A DNA stretch of 64,000 nt from Cephalotus follicularis (GCA_001972305.1 BDDD01001978.1:146945-210944); one strand, 5' to 3'. Shown: positions 35,582 to 47,790, counted from the first letter of the stretch. Program-made: numbers and translations. Notes: a model not told the origin generated them from the sequence alone.

Positions 35582-36268
35582 CAGCTTATGGATGAAAAAG
35601 CTTGTTTCCATTGTGGGAAACAAGGACATCGGAAAAAGGACTGCAAGGAGTTTCTTGCTTCCACTGCTGGTGCCTCTGGTTCAGGTACCTACATGATTGA
35701 GATTCATGTAGCTTCTAATATTAGTTCTACTTAGGTGTTAGACACTGGTTGTGGTACTAATATTTGCAATTCTTGGCAGGGTCTAAGAAGCGCAAGGCAA
35801 CTTAGAGCTGAAGAAGCAGTGGACCTACGACTGGGTGAGGGATCAAGAATCATTACTAGAGTTGTAGGAGTTTATGATTTACATTTGCCAAGTGGTTTTG
35901 TAATCATTTTAGATCCCTGTTATTTTGTTGAGAACTTAATTCGGAACATTGTTAGTGTTTCGTACTTGTTTAAATTGGGCATAGAGCTTAATTTTAATGT
36001 GAATGGTTGTTCTCTTTTGTCTTCTGACAAAATTTCTATATGTGATGGACATATTGAAAATGAGATTTATGTTTTAAACACTGATCACAATATGGCATTG
36101 TCAATCGAGCAAGGAACTAAAAGACAAGGAGAGAACAATGAAATTAATCAATCCTATACTTGGCATTGCAGATTGGGTCATCCTAGTGAGGCAACGATGT
36201 CAAAGTTGGTTAAGGATGGTTTTTTGGACATCCAGGACTTAGAGTTCTTTCCAACATGTGAATCTTTC
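35582..36268 (+). pseudogene. pol: C1 gag zinc knuckle, protease and start of integrase
   Basis: Continues C1 after G1. The CCHC knuckle CFHCGKQGHRKKDC is intact. The Copia protease follows: VLDTGCGTNICNSWQGL, then DLRLGEGSRI, then IILDPCYFVENLIRNIVSVS. A TAG stop precedes VLDTG near 35734. The GAG-pre-integrase part reads YTWHCRLGHPSEATMSKLVK and ends at FFPTCES, cut by L4. The protease active site DTG is intact; it would release Gag and the Pol enzymes. Confidence 0.88.
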
Positions 36269-36602
36269 TGTCACACCCCGTTATTCAATTCCATAAGGGA
36301 CAAGCATATATGGTGATATCAGAAAATAAAATATAATATTCCAGCATTCCATACAACAATTCATAAACAATATGCGGAAGCATTCAGTAAGCCAGAATAC
36401 CAAGAATACAAGTCATCCACACGCAGCCCATACTACGTGCAGGTACAATCCAACAATTATCCTTACATAAGGAAAGTACAATAGTAACGGGGTATGAACC
36501 GTTCATTTCAAAATACAGTACATCAACACAAAAATAACAACCTTAAGTGGAAAGTAGAAGCTCTCCAAGCTTTAGCAGCAATCTCCGAAATCTTTGCTTA
36601 AT

Positions 36603-37862
36603 CTGAAATTGTAGGGGTTAGCCGTTGTCCTCACTTGGCTAAGTAGGAAGATAATGCATGCTAAGGAATATATGGATGCAACATGTATGACAGTTTATAT
36701 TTAAAATATCATTTAAGTATGCCAATATATAAGCAATCATGCCAAGTGGCCATAGACAATATAATGCAAGAATACCGCACAAGGGTACAATCAATTCATC
36801 CTTTGGTTGGGTGTCACATGTCGCTACCTCCTAGCACCGACTGCACACCACCTATCTATCACCTTACACTCCGAAGATGATAGATCAGGTAACATTTACT
36901 ACCGGCGATGGCAGGTAGTTTAATAAATAAGATCTGCAATACAGATAAGTTTGGGTGATACTCTAGCCAACTCCTGGCACCTAGGATCCCCACTGTAGTC
37001 AGTGACCTCTACCATCACTCAACTAACGGCATTAAGCATAGACAAACAATTCAATCAATTCAATAGAATATTACATATATCAATAGTATGCAATATAAAA
37101 GTTGTTTTCTTTAGAAACTTAACAATTCATTTATCGTACGTCTCTTAGAAGGAAAACGATATCAATTCAATAGTGGTTTCCAGTTTGGGAAACAAAACAG
37201 AAGGTACCTCTCATATGAGGAAAATCAGTAGTTCTTTTAATCAATAAGTTTTCATTTGGAAATGATAGTTGGTATCATAAGTTGGGCATATAGCACTTAA
37301 TTGGTTCGATCATTGAAATATAAGTGGTAGTGGTGTTAAATAACACCAAAATAGTATATTCTAATATAGGGTAGCATATACAGTAACAACATTACAAGAT
37401 AGTAGCAATTCAAGGATTCACAAGGAATAGCATTTCATAGTCATTCATATGCAACTTTCACAAGGAGTGCGTACGTTGTTTAATTTTGGAATGTAATTTT
37501 ATATAAGGCCAGGATTGACTGTTCTAATCATCCATATGGAGGCCAAGCTAATTACATTCAAAATTGAGGCCCAAACAGAACCTATATCAGCATTTTTACC
37601 CAGGACAGTCGGCTGTTCTCAAGAACAGTCGGTTGTTTTGGTTGAGCAGTCGACTGTTTTGTCTTAACAGTCGACTGGATAGGGTTGAGTAGTCGACTGC
37701 CATGAAGAACAGTCGACTGCTTCTGCCTAGAAATGCAGGCAGTAACAGTTTATGTGTATTTCAAAATCTAATGCCAATAAAATCAATGCATGCAACAAGC
37801 AGAAAATAAACATACATGGTATGCATAATATATCTTCCATATAAACATGTCATTACCCCTAC
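36603..37862 (-). other. Predicted leader intron of L4
   Basis: Donor GAG/GTAGGGGTAATG and acceptor GGCTAACCCCTACAATTTCAG. Size 1260 bp. The module is slightly eroded (GGACAACGGCTAACC). Confidence 0.45.
37605..37725. repeat. CAGTCGACTG-type array in L4 predicted intron
   Basis: Six units (ACAGTCGGCTGTT, GCAGTCGACTGTT, AACAGTCGACTGG) at about 20-bp spacing. Confidence 0.8.
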
Positions 37863-38777
37863 CTCAATTGCTTATCCCAAGATCAATTGGAGTTGATCTT
37901 TCTCTTTGAGTTTCCAAGCTTTTCACTAACCAAAGCTTCCAAAATCTAGCAGAAGTGATCTATACAGTGCATGCATGAAGGTTCAGTCATTAACCAGGGT
38001 TAACTAATTGTCCAGTCACAATCACTACTTCAACAGTAGCGTATCAAGGGTTCATTAAGTCCCTCTTTCCATTATCAATAACTTTTCTCCATTATTTACT
38101 TCTACTTCTAGCAACTACCATGCTTGCATGTTACAGAAGGTGTATACATGTTTAGTCAACATACACATACTTAGAGACAACTATAAAAACAACCCTAATC
38201 AGATCATAGGTTTATCAACAATTCTCTAAGCTTCATGTCCATGTTCTCACTCCCTTACATTACCATTCCAATTCAATTCTAGAAGTTGTTAACCTTAAAC
38301 CATGTTAACAGAAGACATCTAACCCTCCTAGTTACATCATTAACAGTTACTACATCAACAGGAAGCTCGAATTTGGAAACTTACCAGGAGAAATCCAAAG
38401 CTTTCAAGTCCCTCTTTGCACTCCAAGCCTTCAACATGCATCCACTTGCCAACAATTCTCCAGTAATCCTCCTCTTCTCTCGGTGTTTTTCTAACACACA
38501 GTTACCTCATGGACAGCTGATATAAAGGTCTAGGAGCTTTAGAATTCGCCAGGCTCCATTACTCAGTTTTCTCTCATTCCTTCTCTCTCTCACATGCACT
38601 CCCCTTTCTCACCTTTCTCTCTTTCCATTTCAGTTTGCAGGTTGCAGGTCTGTAGAGAACATGCAAGCATTCCTTTTTGCATGCTCTGGCAGCTGGTGAC
38701 TTCGCCTAACACCTGTCCCTCATGCAATGCCCTTTGGTTCAGTCACACAGGCATGCACAGACAGCTGTTCTGTACCG

Positions 38778-38870
38778 ATCCAGTCGACTGTCTTCAACAG
38801 GCAGTCGACTGTCACACCACGCATCAGACAGTCGACTGTTCCCATGTGACAGTCAGCTGTCGATGGCTGT
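38778..38870. repeat. CAGTCGACTG-type array in L4 U3
   Basis: Four units (CCAGTCGACTGTC, GCAGTCGACTGTC, ACAGTCGACTGTT, ACAGTCAGCTGTC), about 250-350 bp upstream of the TATA-like box on the minus strand. Confidence 0.8.
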
Positions 38871-39007
38871 TTTGGTTATTTTAGGTCCATTTGCTCAAAT
38901 AAACTAACAACCACAAACCGTATGACAATTGGATATTAAATTCAAGTAAGTGCATATTTTATTCATCAATATTACAATGTACACGGATTGAATTTGTGGT
39001 TATTACA

Positions 39008-39760
39008 CTTTACTTCTTGGAAAAATGACCAAATCTCCCTTCTCCGGTCAAGGAGAGAGGGCGGTGGATTTACTAGGTTTAATCCACACCGACGTCTGTG
39101 GACCAATGTCGGTCAGTGCACGAGGAGGATATCTTTACTTCATTACTTTTATCGATGCTTTGTCATGGTATGGGTATATGTTTCTGATGAGACACAAATC
39201 AGATTCCTTTGAGAGGTTCAAGGAATTTAGAAATGAAGCAGAGAAGCAAATAGGTAAGCCCATTAAAACACTATCAGATCGAGGGGGCGAATAACTGTCT
39301 GCAGAGTTCCAGGATTATCTTAGAGATAATGGGATTCTCTCATAGTGGACACCTCCAGGAACACCACAACATAATGGTTTGTCCGAACGGAGGAATCGCA
39401 CCTTGATGAATATGGTCCAGTCCATGATGTCTTTTACAGACCTCCTTTCCTCTTTTTGGGGTTATGCATTGGAAATAGTTGCATATGTCCTTAACTTGAT
39501 TCCTTCGAAATCCGTTCCCTCCACTCCATACCAGGTATGGACAGGGAGGAAACTCAGCCTAAAACATTTGAGAGTTTGGGGATGTCCAGCTTACGTTAGA
39601 AGGTTGGAACCTAGTAAGCTAGAGGCACGATCAGATCGGTGTCGGTTTGTGGGGTATCCGAAAGAAACAATGGGATACTATTTCTACCATCCTAGCGAAC
39701 AAAAAGTGTTTGTTTCGTGTACTGCAGTATTCCTGGAGTAGGAATTCCTGCTCGCAGGAA
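39008..39760 (+). pseudogene. pol: C1 integrase core
   Basis: Copia integrase resumes after L4: LLLGKMTKSPF, then LGLIHTDVCGPMSVSARGGY, then KTLSDRGGE and NGLSERRNRTLMNMV. The D, D and E catalytic residues can be seen. It ends with HLRVWGCPAYVRR, FVGYPKETMGYYFYHP and a stop at FLE near 39740. In-frame stops follow GGE (TAA) and ILS (TAG). The enzyme would be inactive as it stands. Confidence 0.88.
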
Positions 39761-41460
39761 CCAGTGGGAGCAAAATGGAACTCGAGGAGTTTCCATCGGG
39801 AGAAACACCACAGAACGGAAAGGAATTAGATGCTAGTACCTCTAGAGACTCACATGGAATTATATTCCAAATGAGATTAGATCTCATACAGGCACTCCTA
39901 TGTTGAGGAGATCATGCAGAGTTTCAACAACACCCAAGAGATATGGTTTTCTCATTGAAGGCACTGATGAACCTGACATCATCGAGGATGATGAGCCTGC
40001 CAACTATCAGGTTGCAGTGTAAGGCACTAATTCTGAGGCATGGTTAGATGCCATGAAATCAGAGATGGATTCCTTGTACGCCAACTAGGTTTGGAACTTG
40101 GTCGAAGCTCCTGAGGGCATAGTGCATTTTGGTTGCAAATGGATCTTCAAGAAGAAGATTGGCGCAGATGGAGAGATTGAGACATACAAAGCGTGATTGG
40201 TGGCGAAAGGGTATAGACAGCGACGTGGTGTCGATTATACCGAAACTTTCTTGCCAGTTGCGATGCTCAAATCTATTCAGATTTTGCTTGCTATTGCCGC
40301 TCATGAGGATTATGAGATATGGCAAATGGATGTCAAGAATGCGTTCTAAAATGGACATCTTGAATAGGACATTTACATGTTCGAACCCGAGGGGTTTACA
40401 TCCACTGAAAATTCGCAGATGGTGTGCAAGCTTCAAAGGTCAATTTATGGCCTAAAGCAAGCATCTAGGAGCTGGAACATATGTTTTGAAGAGGCTATCA
40501 AGTCTTTTGGTTTCATTAAAAACGTAGACGAGCCTTGTGTTTATCGGAAACAGGAAAACTCAGGTATCACATTCTTGGTACTATACGTGGATGACATTCT
40601 ACTCATTGGGAATGATGTAGGGATGTTGCAATCCATGAAAGTATGGTTAGCCAAGAACTTCTCTATGAAGGATTTGGGAGAAGTCTCTTACATACTTGGT
40701 ATAAAGATCTATAGAGATAGATCTAGTAGGTTGCTTGGGCTTTCCCAAAGCCAGTACATCAGCAAAGTGCTGAAACGGTTCAGTATGGAGAATTCCAAAT
40801 GGGGCTTATTGTCAATAGGCCATGGAATTCAACTTTCCAAGAAGATGTCCCCACAGACATCTGAGGAGAGGACAGTCATGAGTCGGATGCCCTATGCTTC
40901 AGCTGTGGGATCGATCATGTATGCCATGCTGTGTACTAGGCCTGATGTCGCACATGCCTTGGGTATGGCAAGTCGATTTCAGTCTAATCCCAGTATAAAA
41001 CGCTGGGAAGTAGTCAAGGGGATCCTTAAGTACCTTAGACCGACTCAGGATTCTTTCTTGATCTACGGTGGAGATAGTGAGTTGAAATTGGAGGGATACA
41101 CTGATTCCAGTTTTAATAGTGATCCGGATGATCACAAATCAGTGTCGGGATATGTCTATATCCTGAATGGCGGTGTTGTGAGTTGGAGAAGGTCAAAACA
41201 GGAAACTATGGCAGACTCAACTACGGAAGTAGAGTATATAGAAGCCTCAGATGCTGCAAAGGAGGGTGTTTGGATGCGTAAGTTCATAACTGAACTTGGA
41301 GTGGTTCCAACCATTAGTCATCCTGTAGTTCTCTACTGTGACAATAATGGGGCTGTTGCACAAGCCAAGGAGCCCAAGTCTCACCAATGGTCCAAGCATA
41401 TCTTGCAGCATTATCACTTGATCCGAGAGATCATTGACAGAGGAGACATTGAACTATAGG
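39761..41460 (+). pseudogene. pol: C1 reverse transcriptase and RNase H
   Basis: The linker is badly frameshifted to about 40020. RT then reads EAWLDAMKSEMDSLYAN, GCKWIFKKKIGADG, LVAKGYRQRRGVDYTETF, QMDVKNAF, KLQRSIYGLKQASRSWN and the catalytic FLVLYVDDILLIGND. Stops occur before VWNL, LVAKG and NGHLE and after it. From 40377 the frame is open for 360 residues to RNase H (GYTDSSFNSDPDDHKSVSGY, SWRRSKQETMADSTTEVEY, HPVVLYCDNNGAVAQAKEP). A 24-bp direct repeat (41379 and 41474) marks a local duplication at the end of RNase H. Confidence 0.9.
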
Positions 41461-41618
41461 GATCATTGATGGGTCTCACCAATGGTCCAAGCATATCCTC
41501 AGAGGCAAATTTAGCAGACCCACTGACTGAAGCTCTTTGTAGTAATGTATTCGAGCGTCATTGTAGTATGATGGGCTTGAACTATAGGGCTCCGTGGCTT
41601 AAGGGCCAAGTGGGAGAT
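41461..41618 (+). other. C1 pol tail and polypurine tract
   Basis: Frameshifted tail of RNase H (ANLADPLTEALCSNVFERHC can be read), then AAGTGGGAGAT at 41608-41618, the plus-strand primer site, directly before the 3' LTR. Confidence 0.75.
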
Positions 41619-43706
41619 TGTTAGAGAGAGTGTGACCGGTCAAGCCACTAGGTGGCTGGATGTACTTGTACTCTGCTCATATTATATACAGTCCAGTTCT
41701 ATCCATGTTACATTGTGCAAATTATATTTTATCATTGGCATAACTATATATGTTTTATCACATAATCGAAGCATGTCACTGCTTACATATATGGTTCCCT
41801 ATCACATTAAAGGGTTGGTTGTCGAGCCAAGGGCTATGAGAGCAACTTCCTTATTCCCTGTGACTAAACTGTTCCAAGTCATAGGTTCACTTACTTAGGG
41901 CATTTGTGAACCGGATAGACTTACCGTGTTATGCTTGTCCTCGCAAATGGGAGGGTGGAGTATCTCATTGCCACTTGGGTTGAACCCTAAATCTAATGCG
42001 GGGTGCGTGTTGGGAGCATGTACACTGAACTTAACCCACCATGGGAATTCTATTTGGATGGTCACATATCCCGTGTCAGTAGGGTTTCCCATCTGAGATA
42101 GTAGTGTATAAACTCTATGAGTTTAACAAGTTCTTGATGGACTTGTCTGATCCTTAGACCTGAGCGGCGACTGTACATTGCATAGAAATTATCTGACTTT
42201 GATTTCTACCCTACCCAGTTCTTTCGTTGGATTTCCAAACAGGCAACTTTTGGGTCTTGTGGGATTTATGTGAATGTAAGTGAGTTCACAACATGGGATC
42301 GTCACACCTCATGTGAGGGTGATTGGCTCTATAGTATATGTATTCATTGTGGACTTTGAAATACCTGGCTAGGTTATGGCGAGCTGGAACCTAGGGTTTT
42401 CGGAAAGGCTTGTCGATAGTCATGATGGTATATTTATAGATTTATAGATACCGGCATATCTAGGGTTGACACGTATCCTTACCCTAGGTCGTGATCAGAG
42501 CCAAGGATGACGAGGGATTATAATACACGGTAACTGTTGTCAGGATAAATGATCAGATGTATCAGAAACAGACTTAATTGTGGAAATTAATTAAGGGATT
42601 AATTTACATACATGGAATATGATAGTCATAGGTTTAGGGTCTTAAAATAGTTAATGACTATTTATGGTTAGTTTACTTAAGAGCAAGGCTTAGTAACATT
42701 CTAGCGTTACCGATTTAATTCCGGACTTTCGGGTCCTGCCTCAGGAGTATATGTATTAGATACATAAATCGTATTGTTATATAACTGTGATGGCACATGT
42801 TATAATGTGGTGTATTAGTGATGTTACGTGACTGACTAGATAATGCAACATACTAATATGATTATGGTATTAATGCATAATTGGATTATGTATTTTCTTA
42901 TCTCTCAAACTCTATTCTCATTGGCTGCATGGAAAACACGTTTTCTCTTCTTATTGGCTACTGCATGGACAAAACATGTCTTTCATTATCTACTGTTGGA
43001 AGAAAACAAGTTTTACATTATTGGATAACGCGTTTGTCATGCAACGGCAAAATGGTAAAGCCATATATCATGGTGCAATGAAAGGAAACTGGATGACATT
43101 CAAGGAATGAAATCTTGGTAATAAGTTTTCTTGATTGCTGGCTTTAGATGATCCATTCTTTATGGATCATGACATTGGTTGCTTGATAGCATAAAGAAGA
43201 GAGAACCTGGACGTTGGTTCAGCATGCTAGTTCCTGGTTTGTGAAAGTATTGCAGAGAGAGTGAGCATTGTGCATTGGCTTGATCTTAGAGAACAAAAGA
43301 GAGAAAAACATACCATTGTCTTATAACACCACAGTTTGATTTCTATAGGTGGTGTACTACTTTCATTGAGCTATACATTTCCTATATTGATCCTAGATTA
43401 GGATTAGAAATATAGGACTTGTTTTTACATTGGTTATTCCACTACCGTCTGTTCCTGAGTTAAAGCTTGAAGTCTCAGAACGGATTCTTGAAGGAAGGAG
43501 TTTGGTAGCTTGGTATAAATTCTATCCTTCTATGTATGATTGTATTGTTTGATTAGGTTGTTGATTAGCGATCCTAGAATGTTTATGATTGTTTATGGTG
43601 TTAGAACATGGGAAGTTCTTTGTTTTGAGCCACTTTAATGAAAATTAAAGTTGAACATCCTATATACCTAACGCCTAAAATGGCTATAAACTCAATTTTG
43701 TTCTCA
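41619..43706 (+). repeat. 3' LTR of C1
   Basis: A 2088-bp uninterrupted LTR, TGTTAGAGAGAG to TTGTTCTCA, followed by TSD CTCGT. Best reference copy for the family in the window. It keeps the ACACGT repeats at 42920-43020. Confidence 0.93.
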
Positions 43707-43711
43707 CTCGT

Positions 43712-44330
43712 GTGCAGGGAAAACATTGTGTACCAAACACCCTTAACATATTGTAATCAGGTGGCCTATTATATAAAAGTTGATATAGACAATTCATGTG
43801 TATAACTTGTGAGGGAAATCGATTAATGAGAAAGATAGCAGTTGTAAAAGCATCCACCCAAAACCTTCGTGGAATACCAGCATCGAACATCATTGCCAAT
43901 CCTAACTCAACAATATGTCTATGCTTCCTCTCTTCAATACTATTTTGTTCAGGTGTTCCTGGGCAAGATATGTGATGAATAATTCCATATTCTTGCAAGT
44001 GATGCAAAAATTGATTCGAGGTAAATTCACCACCTCCATCTAATTGAAAGCATTTAATTTTCTTGTAAAATTGTAGTTCCACCATTTTGTGAAAAACAAT
44101 GAATTAATTGTAAAAGTCGGATTTCTTTCAAAGGGGATAAATCCAACTATATCTAGTGTGATCATCAACAAATAACATATAGTATTGAAAATTCTGAAAT
44201 GACAAAACAGGAGATGGCCCTCAAAGATCACAGTGAATTCTATTCAATGGTTCAGGACTACGAGTGAAACTTCAAATAAAAGGCAGCTTTGTTCTTTTTC
44301 TCATTTGACAACTAGTATGATGTGCATTAA
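43712..44330 (-). pseudogene. pol: Copia element C0: integrase core
   Basis: Minus strand reads CTSCQMSKRTKLPF, then HCDLL, then FQLDGGGEFTSNQFLHHLQ, GTPEQNSIEERKHRHIVELG and MLRVFGTQCFPCTRV. The zinc-finger Cys pair and the D, D, E positions are present. Frameshifts break it near 44130-44160. C1 interrupts it at its left end (TSD CTCGT); the downstream half is 9754-9365. ERKHRHIVE is typical of Copia integrases. Confidence 0.87.
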
Positions 44331-45225
44331 AAATGGGCTTTATTATCCGTTTGAGTTTTATAATTGTGAGATTCAATACACAATATCTATAATTACAAAA
44401 ATTATTTATATAGCCAATGCTATAAAATGCGGGGCATTACATAGAGTATATAAATCTAGCAACCTATGAGAGGAATTAAAAGTGAGAGAATATTAGCAAA
44501 TCATTCCATTACAAGTATTACCATAATTCTTGATCTTTAGTAATTATGGCTCCTCCCATTATTCTAATCGTATCCCACACCTCCAAGTGGAATTTGGGAA
44601 GCCCTGCTTCCTAGTGGAGATCGGAATCTATCTCACATATCACGGCCTTAGCGTTGGGCTTGACCAACCACAATAGCAAGATAGGTAGACATAAATGTCA
44701 ATTTACATTAGGGCCCCGCCCTTGATATGTAAGATCTGATATATCATTCAGCCTCCCAACTCAGTATGGTCTCAGCTTTAGGCATGACAAACCACAAGAG
44801 TCAGTATAAGTCAAGACCCACAATCCTCAAAGAAATAAACCTGTTTTGATACCCACACAGGAACGTGTCAGAGTGCCAAATCATGGTTATTTCCTTCCAG
44901 TGTCCGCAAACTGAAATTGAATAGAAATGGTCATATGGAGGACCTTAGCGGAGGCTGTGCTATCTCCAATATGCTCACACCATTCAACGAAGGTCGTGAA
45001 AGGCCAAGGACATGACACCCTTGCGCCACACCACTTATGGACTTATTATTAGTGATTGGGGGTATTTGGTCTCATCAAAATTTAAATCTTACCATAGCCG
45101 TTATTAAGATAAATTTTATCTTCCAAATCCCATTTGAAACGGCATATCATGCTTGGACGTGTGTGGAAAAATTGGAAAATGCATCCATCTCATGCATCCT
45201 AAAAAATGGCCTGACTTAGGACTTT
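44331..45225 (-). mobile_element. Inserted fragment: C1-like leader plus LTR end, inside C0
   Basis: C0 pol is interrupted between GAG-pre-integrase (ends about 45226) and integrase (starts about 44330). Minus-strand sequence 45225-44480 matches the C1 leader 20360-21060, including TTTGTCATG(C)CTAAAGCTGAGA, GAGATAGATTCC and GAGGTGTGGGATA. To its left, 44331-44440 ends in GCGGGGCATTACA, the look of a chromovirus LTR end. No TSD was found and the exact ends are uncertain. Confidence 0.55.
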
Positions 45226-45845
45226 AAAAAGGAAATTGAACCATTTTTATTCAACAAATGTGTAACTTTGGTTTATGGGTGTCCTAATTGCTTATGCCAT
45301 AGGTCTTCATTCACTCTCTTGCAACGATTTGAGAAGTTGGCCTCTATTGGAGCACCTCTCAGCACATACAATCCGTCCTTTTTACTGCCCGATGCCAGTG
45401 TCCTCCTTGTCTGTAAGTCCTTAACCACAAAACCACTTTTAGTAAAATTCACAGAGTAAGACAAATTGGAAGTAAGTTGAGAAACATAGAGCAACTTTTT
45501 CTTAATATCTGGCACTACTAGCACCTCTTTTAGTGGCAAATTAGTAATCCCAACAAATATTTCTCCTCTACCCATATGAGTTATAGGTAGATACTCCCCA
45601 TTTCCAACCATAATTGTCTCTAGGCCAAAATAAGAGGTAATATTATTTAGATTACTTGGCGTGTTTGTGATGTGAGCGTTAGCTCCAGTGTCTGGGAACC
45701 ACTCCGAGTCCTGCATATCATGGATATGAGTGGCGGAAAAGGCTTGCGTCATATTCTCTGCTTGGTGGCTGTTATCAAATCAGAACCAACACTTAACTGC
45801 ACTATGCCAAAATTTCTTGTAGATATGGCATACTACATTTTATTT
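45226..45845 (-). pseudogene. pol: Copia element C0: nucleocapsid knuckle, protease, GAG-pre-integrase
   Basis: The zinc knuckle reads C-H-I-Y-K-K-F-W-H-S-A-V-K-C, so the second Cys is Tyr (a TGC to TAC change fits). Protease follows: SEWFPDTGANAHITNTPSNL, MVGNGEYLPITHMGRG, EVLVVPDIKKKLLYVSQL. The GAG-pre-integrase part is NEDLWHKQLGHP, then a stop, then a few more matching residues. DTG is intact. Confidence 0.87.
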
Positions 45846-46747
45846 CTCCCATTGTTGTTGTTGTTCCGTTGTGTTTGTGGCTTGTTTGTAGCATCATTTT
45901 TCTTTCCAGGTTCTTGTTGATGCTAAAACGGGGTCTGAAAGGTCCGTTGTGGAGTTCTTGAGACTGTTTGAGAAAATCCTCTTCCCTTTTAAGAGAAGGA
46001 ATTGGTATTACTTCCACGACCTTTTCCTTTGTTTCCTGCATTGGTATAAAGCGCCATTAACTGATTTGTGGCAGCGAGCTTATTGTTCTTATTCCTTAGC
46101 TCATGGTTATAGAGTAGAGGGATGATCTCTGAGTAGTTGGGTACAGATGGCTTGATCATGGTGGTGGAGAACGCGTCATACGCTGATCCAAGGTTTGTGA
46201 GGAGGAGAAAAACTTTTCTCTTGTCAGGGACAAGTTTGCCAATTGAATTCAATTGGTCAAATATTGATTTGAATTCACTAAGATACTCAGTGATGGTCAT
46301 TGACTCAATTTTCTGGTGATATTGTAGCTTGGATTGGAGTTCGAATTCTCGCGCCTCAGATGCTTGAGAGAAAGCCTCTTTGAGTGCAGACCACAATTCC
46401 GTAGAGCTTTTAGTCCCTACGGCATGGCCTAGGACTTCTTCAGCTGGGGTACCGGTTATCTTAATCCATGAACTGGAATTTGGAATGGTGACTTTTCTTC
46501 CATTTGCTTCAACTTCTTGTGAAGGGGCTGAGATATCTCCATTGATGAATCCAAGTGGGTCTTGACTTTCAATAAACGACAAGATCTGGGTTTCCCATTG
46601 GAGGTAATTATTATGTTTCAGTTTTAGTGTAACAAAGTTACTGATATTGAGAGTTGTGGGGTAGGCATGTGGAGTGGATGTAGAGGATATAGTCATGTCA
46701 GTGTCAAGAGATCCCTTGAAGTCTTTGTTACCATAAAGATAATACAA
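45846..46747 (-). pseudogene. gag: Copia element C0: gag capsid region
   Basis: Open from 46747 to 45989, likely starting at MTISSTST (46696). UBN2-type Copia gag: LKHNNYLQWETQILSFIESQ, LGHAVGTKSSTELWSALKE, ESMTITEYLSEFKSIFDQL and VFLLLTNLGSAYDAF. Then stops at 45991-45989, in a Gln/Asn-rich linker and before the knuckle. This is the best preserved part of C0. Confidence 0.88.
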
Positions 46748-46893
46748 AACAAGAAATAGTGGTGATGAAGTATTTTCATACTGTGGATTGAGTAAACAAT
46801 TGCTTATAAACTAAGTACAGAGGAGAAGAACGAGGAAATAAAAGTCAATCTCCTATAATTACTAAATTATCAAGGCTGGAAATTTGGTGTGGT

Positions 46894-47005
46894 GATTTCC
46901 TTGATTATTGGTGCTGATTTCTTCCTTGGTTTCCTTTTCCTTGAATGGTGATTTCCTTGATTATTGGTGCTAATTTCTTCCTTGGTTTCCTCTTCCTTGA
47001 TTTCT
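46894..47005. repeat. 56-bp tandem duplication
   Basis: GATTTCCTTGATTATTGGTG starts at 46894 and again at 46950; the copies differ at a few bases. Near the C0 gag start. Confidence 0.8.
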
Positions 47006-47259
47006 GTTGATCTTGATTCTCCAATAACCATGTTTTTTTCCCCTTCTTTTTACCCCATCTATCATTCCATAGTATTTCTAATTCACCATATAACATTAAA
47101 GATTCTTTCAAATGAGTAATTCCATTTATTAGGTGGGTTATTTAGTGCGGTTGTTGTAATACGATTTTAACGTGGGTATGGCATGTGACAAGTTTAGTAG
47201 CCAGGTCTAATCAATAATCAAAATATATAAAAGTTAAGTAAAAAATTATTACATTTTCT

Positions 47260-47790
47260 AGTAAAACACAAGACATTTATAAGCGTGTAAACGTACTTTA
47301 TCTTAAACAAACATATAGTCTTACTAAATACACGTTCCTTATGAAAACAACAAGCATATGTTTTGTTAGAATAAATGAACTAGATAGTAAATAAATCATA
47401 ACATACAGATAAATACATATAACGATTTCAAGTAAAACATAAGAAATTTATACGTGCGTAAACATAAATAATGAACACTTCTCTTATCTTAGACATACAT
47501 TAATTCTTACAAATTACACGTTACCTATAAAAACAATAGGTATATGTTTTGTTAGAATAAATCAACTAGACAGCAAGTAAACCAAAACATACATGTAAAT
47601 ACATATAACGTTTTCAAGTAAAACATAAGAAATTTATACTTGCGTAAACATAAATAATGAACATGTCTCTTATCTTAAACATACATTAATTCTTACAAAT
47701 TACACGTTATTTATAAAAACTACAGTTATATGTTTTGTTAGTACAAATCAACTAGAGAGTACGCAAACATAACAACTACGCAAATACCCC
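47260..47790. repeat. 171-186-bp tandem repeat, three copies
   Basis: AGTAAAACA(C/T)AAGA starts at 47260, 47431 and 47617. Copies share ATTTATA.G.G.GTAAAC, TACACGTT and ATATGTTTTGTTAGAATAAAT. The first is shorter by a gap after GTAAAC. AT-rich and satellite-like in size. Confidence 0.85.

Larger units (their letters stand above)
36269..39007 (-). mobile_element. L4: solo LTR of the TGTAACGCCC superfamily in C1 integrase
   Basis: A 2739-bp unit from TGTCACACCCCGTT to GTGGTTATTACA, with TSDs CTTTC (36264-36268) and CTTTA (39008-39012). Dropping one TSD copy restores the C1 frame across the insertion. On the minus strand: array (38778-38870), TATA-like CTTTATATC near 38520, donor TTGAG/GTAGGGG (37862), array (37605-37725) and acceptor module (36600-36642). 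No coding region. Confidence 0.87.
9755..43706 (+). mobile_element. C1: plus-strand Copia element split by three later insertions
   Basis: LTRs begin TGTTAGAGAGAGTGTGACC and end in CA, with TSDs CCCGT (9750-9754) and CTCGT (43707-43711). The PBS ATTGGTATCAGAGCC follows the 5' LTR, and a purine tract AAGTGGGAGAT precedes the 3' LTR. Without insertions, C1 has an approximately 2.08-kb LTR, an approximately 1.7-kb leader, gag, protease, integrase, RT and RNase H in Copia order. L1 sits in the 5' LTR, G1 in gag and L4 in integrase. Coding parts have several stops and frameshifts. It inserted into C0 integrase. Confidence 0.92.
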
